Shown: in pieces, positions 61,377-64,000 of the stretch
How positions within the stretch are numbered: the first letter of the stretch is position 1
How the letters are laid out: each line of letters opens with the position of its first letter
Assembly: GCA_036346275.1 (NCBI GenBank)
Contig: CM070713.1
Location: 69,184,382-69,248,381 of the forward strand
Direction: 5' to 3'
Origin: Otatea glauca
Lineage: Eukaryota; Streptophyta; Magnoliopsida; Poales; Poaceae
Length of the DNA stretch: 64,000 nucleotides
The notes under the pieces: generated by a model
What the model was told of the DNA's origin: nothing
Databases searched by the model: none
What the model saw: the letters and a program-made list of their open reading frames with translations, nothing else
Position numbers and translations under genes: made by a program

Positions 61377-61722
61377 TCTCTAACGGTCTACCCCCCTAAA
61401 AAAAGCACACTGTAGCTGCTACAGTGCCTAAACCCCAAGGCATTCGAATCGGGATCTGGCGCATGGACGGCGGGGCTTCGCCCAACCGAGCTAAGTGCGG
61501 ATTGTGAGGGGCAACAAATATATGACTCTATGTAGCTGGTTATTGTAGAAACTGCTGCGTGTCGGGCCGACGGAAGGGCTTGCCGTACTTCTCTAACAAT
61601 AGTAGGTTTTATATGGTACATTAGGGCGCTGCTGCAGCAACTATATCACACGAAAATATTTGGTTTGGGGTCAGGACAAAGTACACCAGCTGGTGGATTT
61701 CATCGTATCTGCTGCACACATC
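61377..61722. other. Spacer between tandem repeat and hAT end
   Basis: Short unique-looking stretch with an AGCTGCTACAGTG block and no recognised feature. Confidence 0.4.
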
Positions 61723-61971
61723 TAGTGATGGCCAACTTGGCCGTGCCTAACTGGCCGGTCTGAGGCACGCCACTGTTAGCACGGCTCAGACCCCGTTAGA
61801 TCGTAAACAAGGCGTGCCGGCACGGCCCGCTTGCCCATGTCGTATTTGAGCTGGCACCCCGGCCCGGCACAGCCCGTTTATTTGAAAAATAGCTATTTTT
61901 ATAGCCGTTGAAGGTTTTAAAAAATTCTTAAAAAATCCAAAAAATATAAGAAAAATCCTGAATTTTTTTCC

Positions 61972-61981
61972 TATAAATAGG
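61972..61981 (+). promoter_or_regulatory. TATA box of the hAT element
   Basis: CTATAAATAGGG stands about 215 bp before the transposase ATG, with a CACATCCACAC stretch between, as in related grass hAT elements. Confidence 0.65.
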
Positions 61982-62194
61982 GTGGATGCCCCCTCACATC
62001 CACACTAGCAATCTTTTTATTCTCTTATGAAAATTCTCTTGCTCTTGGTGGTAATTTGCCAAAAATCCAAAAATCCGAAATTCGGCTTCTGGCTTCTGTC
62101 GAGAAAGTAATAATTGTGATTTAAAATTTCATTTTATTGGTATTTTAAATCATATTTAAGTACTAATATCATAATTATTTATTACAATTTTTTT

Positions 62195-62542
62195 ATGGCG
62201 CATGGGGATTTTTCGTCCTTCCCAACTTCTGATTTCGGGATTTCACCCGATGAGCTTCTTGTATCCTATGAAGCTCAAGAAACCGCAGCACCTGTATCAT
62301 CCTTAGGCTCTACAAGTGCTACTGCGTTGGCAAACACCGAGGCGAAAAGATCAAGACGCAATACATCAGGGATCTGGGAAGATTTTGAGTAGATTTTTGA
62401 GACATTAGATGGCGTTCAGAGCAGGTATGCTATTTATAAATATTGTAAGCACAAATTAACTGCAAAATCTACAGGTAGAACGGGTCACTTGAAGAGGCGT
62501 GCTGAGAGCTGTACAAGAAAAGCGGTGGTGGCTTTGAGATAG
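62195..62542 (+). pseudogene. hAT transposase N-terminus with BED finger, broken
   Basis: The frame opens at 62195 and reads through a Ser/Thr-rich lead to W-E-D-F-E, where a TAG stop at 62390-62392 ends it. The same frame goes on with the BED finger (Y-K-Y-C-K...T-G-H-L-K-R-R-A-E-S-C) until another TAG at about 62540. The first finger cysteine appears replaced by tyrosine. The rest of the gene is cut off by the LTR. Confidence 0.8.
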
Positions 62543-62576
62543 ACGCACCTGCAGTACAATTCCAATGGTACGGTAC

Positions 62577-64000
62577 TGAAAGCATTTAGGCCCACAATTC
62601 AATTTGGTTTTGGTAATTAATAACAATCATGATTAAAAGACTAACATTCTCTTTGATTATATTGAAAAAAAGGTTGGTCCTAAGTTCGGCGACCGTGGAA
62701 GCATGAAAATAGTATAAAAGAATATAAACGTGATGAGGAAATGGCTAAGGTATAAAGTTTAGGGACCTTTTCATAGTTTCTACCGATCTCGGAGTTTTGG
62801 AGAAAAGATCGGATTGCTAGAATAGGTGTCGTACTATTAAAAGGGGTCTTGGTTATTTGCTCGATGTCAAAAAAATGTTTAAAGGCTCAAATTCATGCAC
62901 ATTTGTTATTCCATGGCATTGCATTTTAGCGAGAACAAAAATTGATAAAATATGCATAACTTAGCCAGGCAGGTCGGTGCTACCAGCCTTGCTCCGGTGC
63001 TACCGGGCGACGGTAGAATTGACCCCCAGTCGGTGTAGAAATTTCGAAGACAGTGCTTTTTGTGAATTGGGCAGCAGGTGCTACCGGCCAGCGGTAGCAT
63101 TGGACACCCATCGGCTTGAAAATTACAGAGACACTGTTTTTGGCCTCGGTGGGGAATTTGAAGCCCTGTATAACTGGATCCCCTCCAGTCATACCGGCTA
63201 GACTAACCAACGGTCACTGACAGTGCATTTACTGCACTGTAACGACCATTGGCTTCTGAGGAGCGGTGATACCGGCCTTAGGGCGGTATTATCGGGTTTC
63301 AGGGTATTTTTGTGATCTTTTATGCTAACAACCATATTGATTGGTGGGGGTTATAAATATCCCTCCACCTCCATTCTAATGCAATTCTTGGACCTCATTG
63401 ATCATTCTTGAGCTCTAGCAAGTCTCCAACTCATTCTTATGCATTAAATTCTTATTTTAAGAGAGTTAGGAGCAAATTCAATTGTTGCATTTTGTGTTGA
63501 ACCTTTAAACACTTGATTCGACCTCAAGAAAGCGTCAAGAATTGTTACTCTTGGAGGTTGCTGCCTCCTAGACAGCTTGAAGGCGATTGTGCGTGGTGAG
63601 TTTCTCAATAGAGATTGTGAGAAGCCCAGCAAGCTTGTGAAGGCCGGAGTTCGCCTACCCAGAGTGGGGAAGAACTACCAAGTGATCAAGAGAGGCTCAA
63701 TTGCGAATTGGAGCCGGCTTGAAGTTGATCAAGCTACCTCAACGTGGATTAGGGGAGTCCGGCAAGTCTCCGAGACCACGGGATAAATTTTGTGTCACTC
63801 TCTCTTGTGGTTTGATTTCTTGAATTCATTTGTGCAATTTATATTCCTAGCAATTTTAGAATATTGATTTTGTGCCTATGTTTGTATTCTTGTTTAGCCT
63901 TAAGTTGCCGGTGCACTTAGAGAAACCTAGAGAATTTAGGCTTTAATTGTCAAAATTGTATTTCTTCCTTATATCATTAGTTTATTGCAATCAGAGCCGA
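62577..64000 (+). mobile_element. Sirevirus-like LTR (copy C), runs off the window
   Basis: It starts TGAAAGCATTTAGGCC inside the hAT element. It contains GGTGCTACCGGCC-type palindromes (62970-63300), then a segment shared with copy A (reverse complement of 28500-28900) and with 53740-53940. The window ends within it, so solo or full-length status is unknown. Confidence 0.8.

Larger units (their letters stand above)
61723..62576 (+). mobile_element. 5' end of an hAT transposon, truncated by an LTR insertion
   Basis: The end TAGTGATGGCCAAC is a typical hAT terminus. It is followed by GC-rich subterminal repeats (CGTGCCGGCACGGCCCG-type) and a CTATAAATAG promoter box near 61972. A BED-finger reading frame begins at 62195. 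The element is interrupted at 62577 by an LTR, so the other end lies outside the window. Confidence 0.85.

Noticed and set aside
63980..64000. Primer-binding-site-like ATCAGAGCC at the window end
   Set aside because: Copy A has the corresponding sequence inside its LTR (near 28430, minus strand) well before its end, so this is LTR text and not a primer-binding site.

Overview
The window is nuclear DNA of a grass (Poaceae). The host genes have GC-rich first exons, and the repeats are typical of grasses: Sirevirus-like LTR elements with palindromic LTR modules, MULEs with 9-bp target-site duplications (TSDs), hAT and Tourist-like MITEs, a CACTA element and an L1-type LINE. The genus cannot be fixed from the sequence alone. 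Family names below come from motifs read by eye, not from database searches.

Only two host genes are supported, both on the minus strand. At 3125-5622 lies a GT92 galactan synthase-like gene (GALS type, cell-wall pectic galactan) with two exons. As sequenced it lacks single bases at three places, so it is either a recent pseudogene or a victim of consensus errors. At 21832-25109 lies an intact L-type lectin receptor-like kinase of 738 residues whose single intron splits the kinase domain. The two genes have no evident functional link.

Region by region. 0-7.5 kb: GALS gene and flanks, with a 94-bp tandem duplication in the intron. 7.6-9.4 kb: 5'-truncated LINE. 10-14.6 kb: hAT transposase relic between two copies of a dispersed MITE-like repeat. 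16-19.2 kb: small tandem repeats, then an hAT MITE and a Tourist-like MITE 13 bp apart. 21.8-25.2 kb: receptor kinase. 26-31 kb: two more hAT-type elements with 8-bp TSDs, a Sirevirus-like LTR relic on the minus strand, and a 708-bp MULE that is almost one long hairpin. 31-33.9 kb: AT-rich repetitive DNA and a tRNA-derived SINE-like unit.

33.9-54.2 kb is a nested stack. An old solo LTR of about 2.2 kb has been split by three insertions: a young 11.4-kb gag-only Sirevirus-like element (34098-45538, TSD GGATG), a CACTA element with a TNP2 relic (46105-48672), and a 4.0-kb solo LTR of gypsy type (48974-53020, TSD TACTG). 54.2-58.8 kb holds a GC-rich MULE (Pack-MULE candidate), an hAT-like element with a GC-rich core, and a MULE carrying a broken piece of MuDR-type transposase. 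60.9-61.4 kb carries three copies of a 161-bp tandem repeat. 61.7-64 kb is the 5' end of an hAT transposon (BED finger) interrupted by a further LTR that runs off the window.

No cellular system new to science was found. The most unusual item is the non-autonomous Sirevirus-like element: it keeps a full-length gag with two zinc knuckles and a 27-residue tandem repeat where pol should begin, and it has lost pol completely.
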